Shown here in pieces: positions 11,567 to 23,500 of a DNA stretch of 64,000 nucleotides. The notes under the pieces were generated by a model. The model did no database searches. It worked only from the letters and a program-made list of their open reading frames with translations, and was not told the DNA's origin. The stretch lies in the NCBI RefSeq assembly GCF_032854445.1, contig NC_088298.1, positions 7,551,504 through 7,615,503 on the forward strand, read 5' to 3'. Position 1 is the first letter of the stretch. Every line of letters starts with the position of its first letter. Position numbers and translations under genes: made by a program. Origin of the DNA: Liolophura sinensis (taxonomy: Eukaryota > Mollusca > Polyplacophora > Chitonida > Chitonidae).

Positions 11567-12850
11567 ATGACATCAGTACGAATCTTAGGGAGTAGACTTC
11601 ATCATTGTTTGCGTCACCTGAGCGCAGTAGGGGCAAATCAGTTTCAGAAAACAGCCGTTCGAGCTTCGTCACACTGGCCCATTGACGATTCCCTGTACGG
11701 TTTGACAGACGAGCAGCGTAGTTTGAGGGAATCTGTGTTCAACTTTGTACAGAAAGAGTTGGCACCAAAAGCTGGACAAATCGACAAAGACAACGATTTC
11801 AAAGACTTGAAATCTTTCTGGAAACAATGCGGAGACATGGGTCTTTTGGGTATCACTGCACCTGCAGAATACGGTGGTACAGAAGGGACATACTTGGATC
11901 ACGTTTTGGTTATGGAAGAAATGACCCGTGCTTGTCCTGCAGTAGCTTTAAGCTATGGGGCGCACTCGAATTTGTGCGTCAATCAGATTTGCAAGAACGG
12001 CACAGAAGAACAAAAGAAAAAATATCTCCCAAAGCTGGTCAGCGGTGAGTTTGTAGGAGCTTTGGCAATGAGCGAGCCAGGAAGTGGATCAGACGTAGTT
12101 TCGATGAAAACTAAAGCAGAGAAACAAGGAGACCACTACATCATTAACGGAAACAAATTTTGGATAACAAATGGCCCCGATGCAGATGTTTTGATAGTTT
12201 ATGCGAGAACAGAACCAAATGCTGACAAACCACAGCACGGCATCAGCACATTTCTCGTTGAAAAGGGAATGCCCGGTTTTTCAACAGCCCCAAAGCTGGA
12301 CAAATTGGGCATGAGGGGATCAAATACTTGTGAACTGATATTTGAAAATTGTAAAATTCCAGCCGAGAATATGCTTGGTGGCATGAACAAAGGGGTTTAT
12401 GTTTTAATGAGCGGATTGGATATAGAAAGACTAGTTTTGGCCGCTGGACCGATTGGTATCATGCAAGCTTGCTGTGATGTCGCATTTGAATATGCTCACT
12501 TAAGAGAAACTTTCGGACAAAAGATCGGCCATTATCAAATGATTCAGGCCAAGATGGCTGACATGTACACTATCCTGAATGTATCAAGGTCGTATGTGTA
12601 CAATGTTGCACGCGCCTTGGACAACGGTCAGCGACAGCCACGGGATTGTGCAGGCGCTATTCTATACACAGCTGAAGCTGCCACAAAAATGGCTCTGGAA
12701 ACTGTTCAGATTTTGGGTGGTAATGGATACATTAATGACTATCCTGCAGGGAGACTACTCCGTGATGCCAAACTCTATGAAATCGGAGCCGGGACAAGCG
12801 AAGTGCGCAGACTTGTCATCGCGAGATCAATTAATGGATTCTATAAATAA
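11567..12850 (+). CDS. IVD: Isovaleryl-CoA dehydrogenase, intronless
   Basis: Mitochondrial matrix FAD flavoprotein that oxidises isovaleryl-CoA to 3-methylcrotonyl-CoA in leucine breakdown and passes electrons to ETF. One uninterrupted 427-aa frame; human IVD is about 426 aa. Residues 1-30 are basic and hydroxylated like a mitochondrial presequence. Acyl-CoA dehydrogenase domains follow: N-terminal helical about 48-160, middle beta domain about 164-260 with signature [10 protein letters not shown] (168-177) and FWITNGP, C-terminal helical about 280-420 with [10 protein letters not shown] and GAGTSEVRR. The catalytic Glu that marks IVD within the family is present as E287 in [12 protein letters not shown]. 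Vertebrate IVD genes have many introns, so this is a retrocopy or a lineage that lost introns. Intact reading frame suggests function. No clear poly(A) tail or target duplication remains. Confidence 0.97.
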   Translation: MTSVRILGSRLHHCLRHLSAVGANQFQKTAVRASSHWPIDDSLYGLTDEQRSLRESVFNFVQKELAPKAGQIDKDNDFKDLKSFWKQCGDMGLLGITAPAEYGGTEGTYLDHVLVMEEMTRACPAVALSYGAHSNLCVNQICKNGTEEQKKKYLPKLVSGEFVGALAMSEPGSGSDVVSMKTKAEKQGDHYIINGNKFWITNGPDADVLIVYARTEPNADKPQHGISTFLVEKGMPGFSTAPKLDKLGMRGSNTCELIFENCKIPAENMLGGMNKGVYVLMSGLDIERLVLAAGPIGIMQACCDVAFEYAHLRETFGQKIGHYQMIQAKMADMYTILNVSRSYVYNVARALDNGQRQPRDCAGAILYTAEAATKMALETVQILGGNGYINDYPAGRLLRDAKLYEIGAGTSEVRRLVIARSINGFYK

Positions 12851-13329
12851 GCTTGACCTCATGTGATCTTATTCATCTTCAGCGTGATCATGTATAAATT
12901 TGCTGTGAATTGAACAGTTAGTAAGAAAATAAGTTAAATTTGATGGTACTATAGGCCAGATAACAGTTTCAAGTGTACACATTTGAAACTTTGTTCTAGC
13001 CCATGAAAAATTTCTGACCTGACATCACATAATTTCCGTGAAATTTGCTGAAGTTTGTGACTGCTAAGGGTTACAATATTTTAACATAAGGAAACTTGCA
13101 GCTGTGAGATTGGTTGGCCATGATGCCTTTGTGACCATGATGCCACTGACTAAGTTCTCAGATGTTCATTCTGAACAGGAGATTTTTCAATGAATTGATG
13201 TCATCAAAGTGTGAAAGCTGTACACAACAAAAACGGCTTTCCCATGATATTAAAGTAATTATGAATTCATTTTGCTTTATTATATGGGAATAAAAAATAT
13301 TGCAGTTAACACAGGACAACCACTTGGAT

Positions 13330-13442
13330 ACATATGGCTGGAGGTTTTGCTCGGTTTCCTTCTACGATGATGCTGGCTGCCATCATGCAAGTAAAATTTT
13401 CTTGAGTATAATGTAACACACCAATCAAAACAAAAACAAAAA
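13330..13442 (+). repeat. tRNA-derived SINE (family 1), 3' fragment
   Basis: Diverged body (tcggtttccttctacg, atgctggctgcc) and tail (tcttgagtataatgtaacac then caatcaaaacaaaaac). Confidence 0.8.
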
Positions 13443-13667
13443 AAAAGAATCCACTGGGACCGTCCAAACTGTGCAAAACTCCCTTTTTGAATCACTGACT
13501 CTATTGGTAGGGTGATCTTGGCAGCTCTTCCCAAAATTAAGATCATCTTCGTTTTTAAAAATCGTAGTCAAAACAAAAAAAAAAGCTGTCATATGCCGTT
13601 TTAATGGTGTATGTCAGCTTAGTTTCAATTGAAATGTGCCATGAGTTATTTTTATTTGCTTATGGTC

Positions 13668-13742
13668 TTTATTACTGATGAACAACTTTATTACTGATGA
13701 ACAACTTTATTACTCATGAACAACTTTATTACTCATGAACAA
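13668..13742. repeat. Minisatellite, about 19-nt unit
   Basis: Four copies of ttattactgatgaacaact; the last two read actcatg in place of actgatg. Confidence 0.9.
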
Positions 13743-14689
13743 CAAGGTGAAATGAAATCAGAATTACTGTGGGATTGAAAAAAAGGACATTTTTTTTATA
13801 TCATATAGCATTAACATGTCGAACAGAACACAGGCAAAGGCTGATTTAGTGAATGGAAGTGTACAGATCTGTATTTCTGAAAACCAGGCAGGGCAAGATT
13901 TCTTTGCCACACACACACTCCTGAAACCACTGTTCGGCATATCAGACATGATTTTTTTCCGCTTTTTAGCGGAATTCCGCTTTTTCTTTGTTCAGTTTCG
14001 ATTAATTTACCTGTTTTCCGCAGATTTTTCTAGCTTCCGGGCCCTCATCGGCCCCTGGACCCCGGCCTTTTTGGGCTATGATAGTAAATTTCAGCTATTT
14101 TCTTGGTTCACCACAATCATGTCTGGCATATTCATCTTCAGCACTGTCTGTATAAATCAGATGTGAATCAGTCTATGAATAAGATAATTAAAAACTGGTC
14201 AGATTGCGATGACCCAAGATGGTAAGATTGTGAAAGATTTGTCAGACTGCATTGTTTCACATATTTTCAGAACCCATCAGTTTTATATCGCGTGAACCAT
14301 AACACGTACAGTTCACAACACAATTGTCAAACATGTTTTAATGGGGATTATTGGGGTATGAAATTTAGACGGAAGACTAACACTTGGCCGCCAGAATCAG
14401 ATTTTACGTGCTGCATGTCACTGTGTAGTGGAAGTTAAGAACTTGTGAGAGAAAATAAACAGTTGTAGGGTGGTGGTGCATGCCTTTTGTGTTCAAGGCA
14501 CAAAAAGCCTCTTCTTAAAGAGGGATTGTTGGAAGGAAATGTTTTTTTTTCTTTTTCTTTATTCTGGCTTCTGAAAAAGATATGGATTTTAAAAAAATTA
14601 AAATGGAAAGAAAAATAATAAGAAACTTTTGTTAAAATCCCAATTAAAACCTTAAGAGACGAGCCTTTTAATGAAGGGTTGGTTGGGCT

Positions 14690-14935
14690 AGCACAGCTAT
14701 AATGTTACCCGGAAGTGCCATCCTGAGCAAGACTGTTTGGCCCTGTGTCATTATTATGTGACTGGGTGGAATGTCATGTCGAGTGTCTTTGGCATGATAC
14801 CAGTGCATCAGTGGCGGCAGCACTTTGGACTCGTCCTGTGTGCACACCTACTGACTCCTTGTCATCATATCTGGAATTAAGAAACGTCTCTTAATCCCAG
14901 ATCATATGACTGAAAAACCCAAGCATACATACATT
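14690..14935 (+). repeat. tRNA-derived SINE (family 3), 5'-truncated
   Basis: Shares tgactgggtggaatgtcatg, ggtgtctttggcatgatac and tcatatgactgaaaaaccc blocks with 41690-41925 and 61986-62300. Confidence 0.75.
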
Positions 14936-15193
14936 CATAAACTACAAAATAAAAGACTAGATGCCTTTTTTATAATCAATGAAATAGATGTTCAGATAAA
15001 TGCTAGGGGTGGTAACTGAATGATGAACCAAAAAGAAGTGTATATACTGTGTGTTAATTTTCAACTTCAGGGTACAAGAGCTCAAAATTTAGCAAAATTG
15101 TTGTCCGTTTCGTTTTTTTATTTTCATTACCATAGGCGAAAACCTCACGGAAGGTTGGTTTTTTTTGTAGCTCCTCTGTTGTGGCGAGTGTAG

Positions 15194-16406
15194 TTGCGCG
15201 TTCGGTTTGCCATAAGAACATCTTACTTTTGGCCGATTGACGACTCGCTATACAGGTTCTTGCCTGAACAGCTCCAGCTTCGAGAAACTGTCTTCAACTT
15301 CTGCCAAAAAGAGTTAGCGCCGAAAGCGTCCCGAATTGATCAGGATAATGAGTTTAGAGAGATGAGAACGTTTTGGAAACAATGTGGAAATCTTGGTCTG
15401 TTGGGAATGACAGCATCCGTCAGAGTATGGAGGTACAGAAGGGACATACTTAGATCACGTGTTGGTTTTAGAAGAAATGGCGCGAGCCTCTGCAGGAGTT
15501 GCGTTGAATTATGGAGCCCATTCAAACCTCTGTGTCAACCAGCTAGTCAAACACGGCACCAAAATTCAAAAGGAAAAATATCTTCCCAAATTGATTTCGT
15601 GAGAATTTGTTGGAGGTCTAGCAGTGAGTGAAGTAAACAGTGGGTCGGATGTGGTTTCTATGGTAACCAGAGCGGAAAAACATGGCGATCATTATGTTTT
15701 GAATGGCAGTAAATTTTGGATCACAAATGGACCAGATGCTGATGTGGTTATTGTTTATGCGAAAACAAAACCAAAAGCAGTGAAACCCAAGCGCAGCATA
15801 AGCGCTTTTATTGTAGCGCACAATTTCACAGGTTTTTCCTCGGGCCCAAGTCTAGATAAGCTAGGCATGAGGGGCTCGAATACTGGCGAACTGATTTTTG
15901 AAAACTGTAAAGTCCCCGTGGAAAATCTTTTTGGCGAAGAGAACAAAGGTGTTTATGTGTTGATGACAGGACTTGATGTTGAATGGATTATAATGTGTGC
16001 AGGGCCATTAGGAATAATGCAGGCGTGCTGTGATTGCGCATTTGCATACTCACATCTGCGAGAGACTTTTGTACAGAGGATCGGCCACTACCAAATGATT
16101 CAGGCCAAACTTGCAGATATGTACACAACACTGAATGTGTCGTGGTCGTTCGTGTATAATGTAGCTCGGGCCTTGGATAGTGGAGAGCGCCAGCCAATGA
16201 GCTGTGCGGCGTCAACGCTCTTCACAGCAGAAGCTGCGACTAAAATGGCGCTGGATGCCATTCAGATTCATGGCGGCAATGGCTACATCAATGATTATCC
16301 TGCAGGCAGATTTCTACGCGATGCAAAACTGGCTGAAATAGGAGCAGGCACAAGTGAAATCCAACAGATCGTAATTGCAAGAGCCATCAGTGCCTTCTAC
16401 AAGTAA
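15194..16406 (+). pseudogene. Second intronless IVD copy, disrupted
   Basis: Host IVD duplicate, same strand, 2.3 kb downstream of the intact copy and about three quarters identical at protein level. It aligns from WPIDDSLY to the C-terminal SAFYK. The presequence region has no clear ATG and an in-frame stop lies just upstream. One extra base near 15420-15430 (between GMTA and [11 protein letters not shown]) shifts the frame, and a TGA at 15600-15602 replaces the Gly of the LVSGEFVG segment. From 15603 on, the frame is open to the stop (catalytic Glu kept in LDVEWII; the neighbouring Arg is Trp). Open frames of 145 and 260 aa reflect the two pieces. The long intact 3' frame shows that decay is recent relative to the divergence, so it may have worked until lately. 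An assembly error could mimic one lesion, less likely both. Confidence 0.92.
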
Positions 16407-16599
16407 TTATAAGCAAGGCACAATGAGATACAGAAATGTAACTCTCCTACAAGCAAGCTGATGGATGCTGAGCTGCAGAGGATATGACCTAAAGTGATGC
16501 AAAATGGCAACTTTTACCCATAAAATGACAGTAGATGTTGACCATCGCTAACTTGCTTAATTTTCTCGATTGTTAAAGTTCTGGTGACTATTTAAAGGT

Positions 16600-16960
16600 G
16601 CTTTAGGGTTAATTTGGATAGAAAGATGATACCCCAGGGTGTTTAAAAAGGGCAAGTAGCAGGCTGCTGACAGCTGTCTACTGCTGTCCCTGTAGCTGCC
16701 TACTTTGGATATTTTTAGTATTTAAATCAATAGTGATTGTGACATATTTACTTTCAATTCATCCGCCTACTTTTGAACTTGGATCTCCGTCTCCAACTCT
16801 AAATGAAAACCCTGATACCCTACCGGAAAAATGTATGTTTCAGCATCTAAAATAATATTTTATGACATTTATTTGCCTGTAGAAATGCACCTTTGTGGGC
16901 GAAATGTTAGGTCAGGTAGCATATTTGGAGTGAAGGGACATCACAAGGGGCATAAATATT
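16600..16960 (+). repeat. Dispersed repeat B, longest copy
   Basis: Starts near ggtgctttagggttaatttg, then a gatacc..block twice, then aatattttatgacatttat. Related to 3165-3300 and 39300-39480. Confidence 0.45.
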
Positions 16961-17160
16961 AGCAGAATTTCAGTCTATTGGTCCATACTGTCAGTACATG
17001 TAGGAGAGCTGTGTACAGTACTGTATCTAGGTCAGCTGATTTGTTTCCAGTGTTAACTATTATGCATATTCAGTAAAATGGGGCTATTTTTGGTGCTTGA
17101 CATTATTTTAAAGATTATAACGTGAGGAACATGTTGTATTCCAAATTTTGACTACATGCA

Positions 17161-17187
17161 CCATATATATATATATATATATATAGG
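17161..17187. repeat. (AT)n microsatellite
   Basis: About 12 AT units. Confidence 0.9.
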
Positions 17188-18024
17188 CATATTTCATTGG
17201 AATATTGATAAAAATTCCAGTATTTTGTCAACCTGCATTTAATTCCACCCACATAAACAATAGTATTCAGTTAGTACTTCTTGTTATAAGTTTTTGTTTT
17301 TTTTTTTATCCAGAATATTTATGTTAAACAGTGTACAATGTATTTACTACAATTTCAGAACGGGTATTTACTAGAAAATAAGATAAAATAAATTCAGTCA
17401 TGTATTTTCGTTAGGAAATACATGTATCATGAATGACTAAATGTTTATTGACGTTGTTTATTAACAGTTTTGTGTGTTTACATGTGGCAGTGATGTACAG
17501 TCAAAAACTTAAATTCTTGTACAACCTTTGTCATTTCTAGTTGGTTAAGTTTAGTTTCAGGAAATAAGAGGTCAGTGTGTGCATGTGGGCTTACATGAAG
17601 TTGAGTAGCCTTTCACCACACTTATTGACACTTGAATCTGGCTCTAAAGTTGACAATATGTCATACATATGTGAGAAGGTTTGTGACTTAATTTTTGTGA
17701 CTTAATTTTTGGCTTCCTCCACCCATAGAAGTGAACAATGTGAAAAATTCTTGAATACAGCATTTAACAGCAACCAAATATGTATTATGGAAATCCTGTG
17801 CAAATTTGTAGTAGCTGTGAACATCTCGTCAAAAGTTAATGTCTTGCTCTCAGGATCCTCATTATATGAATGGCTGATGGTTAAGGACCGGATATCAAAA
17901 GCTGGATTCAAATACACAAACTTCTGGCAAGATTGAGAACTGGAGCTGCAAACCAGACCCCCATTTCATCTTACGTTAAAAGTTGTGCTTCGGGTCCTAA
18001 GTTAATTTAAGCGGTGCCATGAGG

Positions 18025-18190
18025 CCTCTCACCAATGCGGTTGCTGTCAGTTCAAGTCCAGCTCCGGCCGTAAGGTCTGCTAGCCGGCTGCGGATGGTCG
18101 TGGGTAGAGCCAGGTTTCTCCCCACCATAATGCTGGCGTATGAGTGAAATATTCTTGAATACAGTGTAAAACACCAATCAAATAAATAAG
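18025..18190 (+). repeat. tRNA-derived SINE (family 1), internally deleted
   Basis: Head from gaggcctctcaccaatgcgg with B-box agttcaagtccagctc, shortened body, tail caatcaaataaataag. Confidence 0.88.
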
Positions 18191-18368
18191 AAGTTAATCT
18201 CTAAGATGTTCTGAAGGCTTGCAATTAATATGTACGACATAAGACTTCTTAGTGAAATGATGCCATGCTCCAAACAAACAGTCCAGTAATTCAATAACGT
18301 TAAATGTACTACCTCCATATTTTATATTTCTGTTGTGCTCATTTTACTTGTACTGATACTGTATAGAG

Positions 18369-18518
18369 GATATTGCACAGTGAAGGTTGAATATCATAAA
18401 TATTTTTCCAGTGAGAGGTGAAAATGAAAACCCACGAGATGCGAAGCGTAGAGTAGGATGTCATTTCCACCTTTCACGAGAAAAGTATTTATCATATTCT
18501 ACCCTCACTGTGCAATAT
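18369..18518. mobile_element. Foldback MITE, about 150 bp
   Basis: Arms of about 60 nt: atattgcacagtgaaggttg on the left matches the reverse complement of the right end (atattgcacagtgagggtag), continuing through aatatcataaatatttttc / aatatgataaatacttttc. Loop of about 30 nt containing cacgagatgcgaagc. No coding capacity. Confidence 0.75.
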
Positions 18519-18689
18519 TTTTTTTATTATTTATATTTTGACAGTATCATAATTTTGTAGTTCATAGAAAATATCAACAATGTGGACAGAATCCATAAAA
18601 ACGTTAAGACAGTTACTTATTTGGACACAGCGCCATTCCTTTTTTGTCCAGTCTATCCCATATCACGAACCCTATGTCATGAACCCTTA

Positions 18690-18765
18690 CTGCCACCAGA
18701 AGACACGGTACATGTACACACACCTAGTCACTCCTTGTCCATATGACTGTAAAATACATACATAC
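18690..18765 (+). repeat. SINE family 3, 3' fragment
   Basis: ctgccaccagaagacacgg ... cctagtcactccttgtcca ... atgactgtaaaatacatac, as at the 3' ends of the copies at 14690 and 41690. Confidence 0.6.
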
Positions 18766-19024
18766 ATAAGGCAGCAAGGACTGCTCTTGCTTCACTATCC
18801 CAATCGTAGTCCTACAAAGTGAGGCAGAACACAACCTCACAGTCTACAATGTACTTTGACTTAGAAAGGTTGAAGGTAACAAAACTGTTTATCGACTTCC
18901 ACAACACACAGTGCTATGCACACGAATTAGCGATGTGCTTGGAAAGAATAGTTTCCAATAAACAAGGGTATTTTGAGAAAAGGTGAAATCTTATCACTAA
19001 ATTACGAGGGTCAAGATTTGTTTG

Positions 19025-19322
19025 GTTTTTGTTTTAGCACCATTCTCAAGAATGTTTCTCTCAGAAGGCGGCAGTCAGCATTATGAGTGTAAAAAACCCT
19101 AGAGCTTGGCATAAACCACCGACCTTTGGCAAGTAAGTTACTGATGAACTTTCCCATGAGACGTGTTGAGATGCACAATATGCTGGTGGAAAGCAAGTAG
19201 ACAGGGCAACAAGAGATTCATTCACTGCTCATTGTCGTTAAGGCCCCACAAGCAGCTGCAGTGGTGGAATCTACCAACTCCCTGTCCAAGGCTTGGTTTG
19301 AACCCACATGCATGTTGGATCA
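19025..19322 (-). repeat. SINE-like repeat (family 5), minus orientation
   Basis: Core ggcataaaccaccgaccttt and ggcaagtaagttactgatga, also seen at 21110-21440, 26885-27000 and 29495-29650. The right end has a tRNA-like head in reverse (tttgaacccacatgcatg). Confidence 0.5.
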
Positions 19323-19324
19323 AT

Positions 19325-19552
19325 TTTATTTATTTATTTCACTGGTGTTTACACCGTACCCAAGAATACTTCACTTACACAATGGCAGCCAGCATTATGG
19401 TGAGTGGAAACTGGGCAGAGCCGCGGGAAAACCCACAACCATCCGCAGGTTGCTGCCAGACCTTCCCACATACGGCCGGAGAGGAAGACAACATGAGCTG
19501 TCACAGCCACTGCATTGGTGACTGACACCTGGGTCATTACGCTGTGCTAACT
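19325..19552 (-). repeat. tRNA-derived SINE (family 1), nearly complete
   Basis: Tail in reverse at the left, then body and the reverse head ending ctgggtcattacgctgtgct. Inserted next to a family-5 copy. Confidence 0.9.
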
Positions 19553-19934
19553 AAAACAAGACTTGTGCTACAAATTTCTTTTCATTTTTTATTAATGTTT
19601 TTAAATTTAACATCTGAAATTTGTACAATGAAATGAAGTTATGGAAAGATGATAGAAAATGATCAATAAAAAAACAGACACTCATATGCATGTTGTTACA
19701 TGCAACAGCACCTCTTGTTTCTGCTTTACTGCATGCATACTGGTCAGCAAATCCATATCAATGGCAAGCAATAATATTAACAGTAGATTTTTCAGCAATT
19801 CTAGTTTAACATACTGTGAACACATTCCCTAGACACAATTACACCAGAAACTTTGCTTGTGTATCTTTTGTTTTCTTACTAAATTGTGAGAATTTTTCAG
19901 CATTAATACTTACAAAAATTCACATATGATTTCT

Positions 19935-20535
19935 GTGACGTTTGCCACTTGTCTGTCAGAATTTCATTCCAACTGTTTACTTGTCTCATGGTTGCCAAAA
20001 GCAAGCATGTGGCTGAACAGCTTGATCTTTGCCACCAATATGTCACAATATTTCGTTCTCACTGCTTGCTTGTTTCATGGTTGCCACCAGTATAGCAGAG
20101 TGTCACCCTGTTTGCCACCAGTGTCATAATATCTCATTCAGATTGCTTGCCTGTCTTATGGTTGCCAACAGCAAAACTGAATGGCACAGTTTGCCACCAT
20201 TAAGCTGTAATATTTTGTTCCCACCGCTTGCCTGTCTTGTCATTCCCAAATGACCAGCAGAATGTCTCACTGTTTGCCACCAGTACATTACAATATCTCA
20301 ATCTGACTGCTTGCCTGTCTCATGATTGCCAAAAGCAAAGCTGAATGTCTCGCCGTTTGCAACCGGTAAGTCACGATATCGCATTCCCACTGCTTGCTTG
20401 TCTCATCTTTACCTGTAGTATAGTAAAATGTCTCACTGTTTGCCACCATTATGTCACAATATCTCAATCTGACTGCTTGCTTGTCTCATCATTGCTTCTA
20501 GCATAGCAAAATGTCATGCTGTTTGCCACAAGTTT
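19935..20535. repeat. Minisatellite abutting the MCRS1 stop codon
   Basis: About seven diverged units of roughly 80 nt with recurring gtttgccaccag, gtcacaatatctca, actgcttgc and gtctcatggttgcc. The end adjoining the MCRS1 last exon (gtttgccacaagtttttcac) looks like a partial unit that runs into the stop codon. It occupies the presumed 3' UTR. Confidence 0.85.
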
Positions 20536-20536
20536 T

Positions 20537-23500
20537 TCACTGTGTCACCTTTTGTCCCTCATTGCGTATGACAGAGATCAGATCCTCATTAATCAGAAAG
20601 ATGAACCGTAAACAGGAAATCTGCAAAATATAAAACAACATAAACTATAAGTGATAATGCTACCATATTCAATGTAACAGCTGAACAACACAAAAAACAA
20701 CACAAAACCATCCGAGACAACATTACCATATTCAATATAATCGCCAATAAAACAACACGAACTATCAGGGACAATGTTACCGTATTCAATGTTACACCTG
20801 ATTTATTTATTTGACTGGTGTTTCACTTCGTACTGAAGAATATTTCACTATGTAACATATGTAACCATTCAATGTAACATCCAATAAAACAACACAAACT
20901 ATCAGGGACAATCTTACCACATTCAATGTAACAGCTGATTTATTTATTTCATTGGTGTTTAACTTCATACTGAAGAATATTTCACTATATAACATATGTA
21001 ACCTTTGAATGTAACATCCAATAAAACAACACAAACTACATGCATTATAGAATGTTACTGTATTCAATGCACATATCGGCCTGTAGAATAATCAGTGTGG
21101 CTTTACTTATTTGTATCTGGTTGTTGTTTATTGCTAAAGGTTTCACTTAAATGATGTTGGTTAAAATTAAGGGCGGGGGAACCAGTGCCAGGGTAAACCA
21201 ACAACCTCTGACAAGTTACTGACTACTGTCTGATATGTGACGTACAGGTATGCACACCATGTTGCTAGCCAGAAGGCAAATGGTCTTCAACAAACTTTCA
21301 GACTGCTGAAATGACCAAACGAGATTTGCCAACCTCTTATCGTCACCCAGGCTCCACTAACAGTCAGAGCGGCAGAATCCACAAATTTGCTGTCTGAAGC
21401 CGAAGTCTGGATTTGAACACGGAGCTAACAAGGGCTCTACATGTTATAAGCCTGAACAGAACTCGCACGATAACACAACTACAACATTACCTCTACCACC
21501 GAGTTGTTGTTGAGTTTCTGTTTTACCCCTGCCAACACAGGCTTCCCATCTATATAAATAGGTCTCTTCCCTTCGTTGGCAACAAAAAAGTCTCCATTAT
21601 TCCGAAGTTTAATTATGCCTTGACGACGAGAAATCTTCCACGCAGGTCCTTCCAGTGATAGGTCCACATCAATCTGGTTGTCCTTCGTAGCTCGGCCCAG
21701 TGTTATCTGATGAGAGAAAGAAGAATGTAATTTTAGTGCGGCTGATAAACTGGTGCTTATAACCACACTCCACTTACTTTTAAACATGCATGGGGGCCTC
21801 CATGGCTGAGTGGTTAGAATGCCAGCACGACGCAAGAACTCGGGACATTTCACCATGGTGGTCAATCTGAATTCAAGTCCAGCTAACGCTGGTTACCTCT
21901 CTAGTCGTACATGGGAAGGTCTGACAGCAACCTGCAGATGGTCTTGAGGTTTCCCCACACTTTACCTTTATTCTCCGATCAAAATGTTGGTCACCCTTGT
22001 GTCAGTGAAATATTCCAAACCATCAATCAAGTAAATGAATAAGCATACATGCATGTACTTGTATACTGTAGCTTGCATTGCAGTGGTCAATTTGACAGTC
22101 AAATGAGGCCCACTGGTCTAACCTGGAATATGTTAAGGACAAATCAGGTAAACTGTATGGAAACTACAAAAGGCTTTGTTTTTCAGAGCCTTTCTATAAT
22201 ACATGTACCTGCTAAAATTAATTTATTTATTTCATTAGTGTGTTTATGCTGCGCTAAAGCATATTTCACACCATTACGGTGACAGGAAACTACACAGAGC
22301 CCGGGGAAACCTACGACTGCCCGCAGGTTTCTGCAGACCTTCTGCACCTGCTCAAAATCTTGTTCAGCCAACAGTGTCAGTACCAACACTACATATACAT
22401 GTAAGGCATAATGCATATACAGTAAATGACCTTACATTTAGCCCCAAAAGGTGTAGTTTACGAGGCAGAAAATGTCATAAAATCTGGGTGCTGAAATTAG
22501 CCATATCGTGTCACATACATGCATTATGAATACAGATTTGGGCTTAATATTTACCAAGGCGCCTCTGCAGCCTAGTGGTTCGCATGCTAACACAGAACAA
22601 CTATCCAGGAGTCTCTCACCAATGTGATTACTGTGAGTTTAGGCTCAGCTCATACCGGCTTTCCCTCCGGCTGTGCATAAATGTCTGCCACCAAATTAGG
22701 GATCATCATGTATTTTCCCCTGGCTCTGGCAGATTTCCTCCCACCATAATGCTGGTTGCCGTTGTACAAGACAAGAAATACTCTTGAGTGTGATGTAAAA
22801 CTCCAATCAAATATATAAATCTGGTTGTTACAACTCTAATGTGTTTATTCCAAGGCCTAAATGTACATGTCGTAGTCCTGATGGCCAAATACCCTGATAA
22901 CACAGTTTGTAGAATGTTCGCTTTGGGAGAGGTAGATCTAGGGTCAATCCTGGGTCCAGTCACACCTAAGACCTTTAAAAGAGGAAGTTGTAACTTCCTC
23001 GCTTGGCGTTAAGTATGAAGGGGATAGTGCAACAACTGGTTGACCTGTATGAGTACAATGGCTTGGGCGGGGCAGCTTACTTGCCTTCGGTAAGTCGTCT
23101 CAGTGAAGCAGCACTAGATAAAAGAACGGTTGAAATCCGTCCTGCAACATACACCCTAAGGATTCCTTTGTTGTAATATGACTGAAAAACTGTTAAGTAT
23201 GAGGTTAAAACCCAAGCACTCACTCACTCACTCCTGATGGCCAAACTGCAGTACATCTACAGTACATGTACACCTAAGTGCTTCTCATGGCTTACCTCCC
23301 TTGACCTCATCAGATATCGTACCAGTCTGCCACGTAGTACTGCCAGGGTCTGGTTATCAAAGTCGGGGGGACTTATGCCTGTGGATGCAAGACAGATAAT
23401 GTGACTATCTATTTATGTATCTGACTGATGTTTTACACTGTACTCAGGGTTGTTACAAAATATCCTCGGTCTTTCTGTGAGCGAAATTCTCATTGTTCTT

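Larger units (their letters stand above)
12851..15189. other. Intergenic between the two IVD copies
   Basis: No gene recognised. Holds a SINE tail (13330-13442), an A-run (about 13569-13583), a short minisatellite (13668-13742), a stretch at 14117-14195 resembling the IVD 3' flank, and a family-3 SINE (about 14690-14935). An open frame at 13816-14166 has no recognisable features. Confidence 0.6.
16407..20536. other. Intergenic, repeats only
   Basis: Between the IVD pseudogene and the 3' end of MCRS1. Contains dispersed repeat B (16600-16960), an AT microsatellite (17161-17187), several SINE pieces, a foldback element (18369-18518) and a minisatellite abutting the MCRS1 stop codon. No gene recognised on either strand. 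Confidence 0.6.

Noticed and set aside
11644-11902. Minus-strand frames inside IVD
   Set aside because: Shadows of the conserved IVD frame on the plus strand.
13816-14166. 116-aa plus-strand frame
   Set aside because: Phe-rich, no recognised domain, lies among repeats between the IVD copies.
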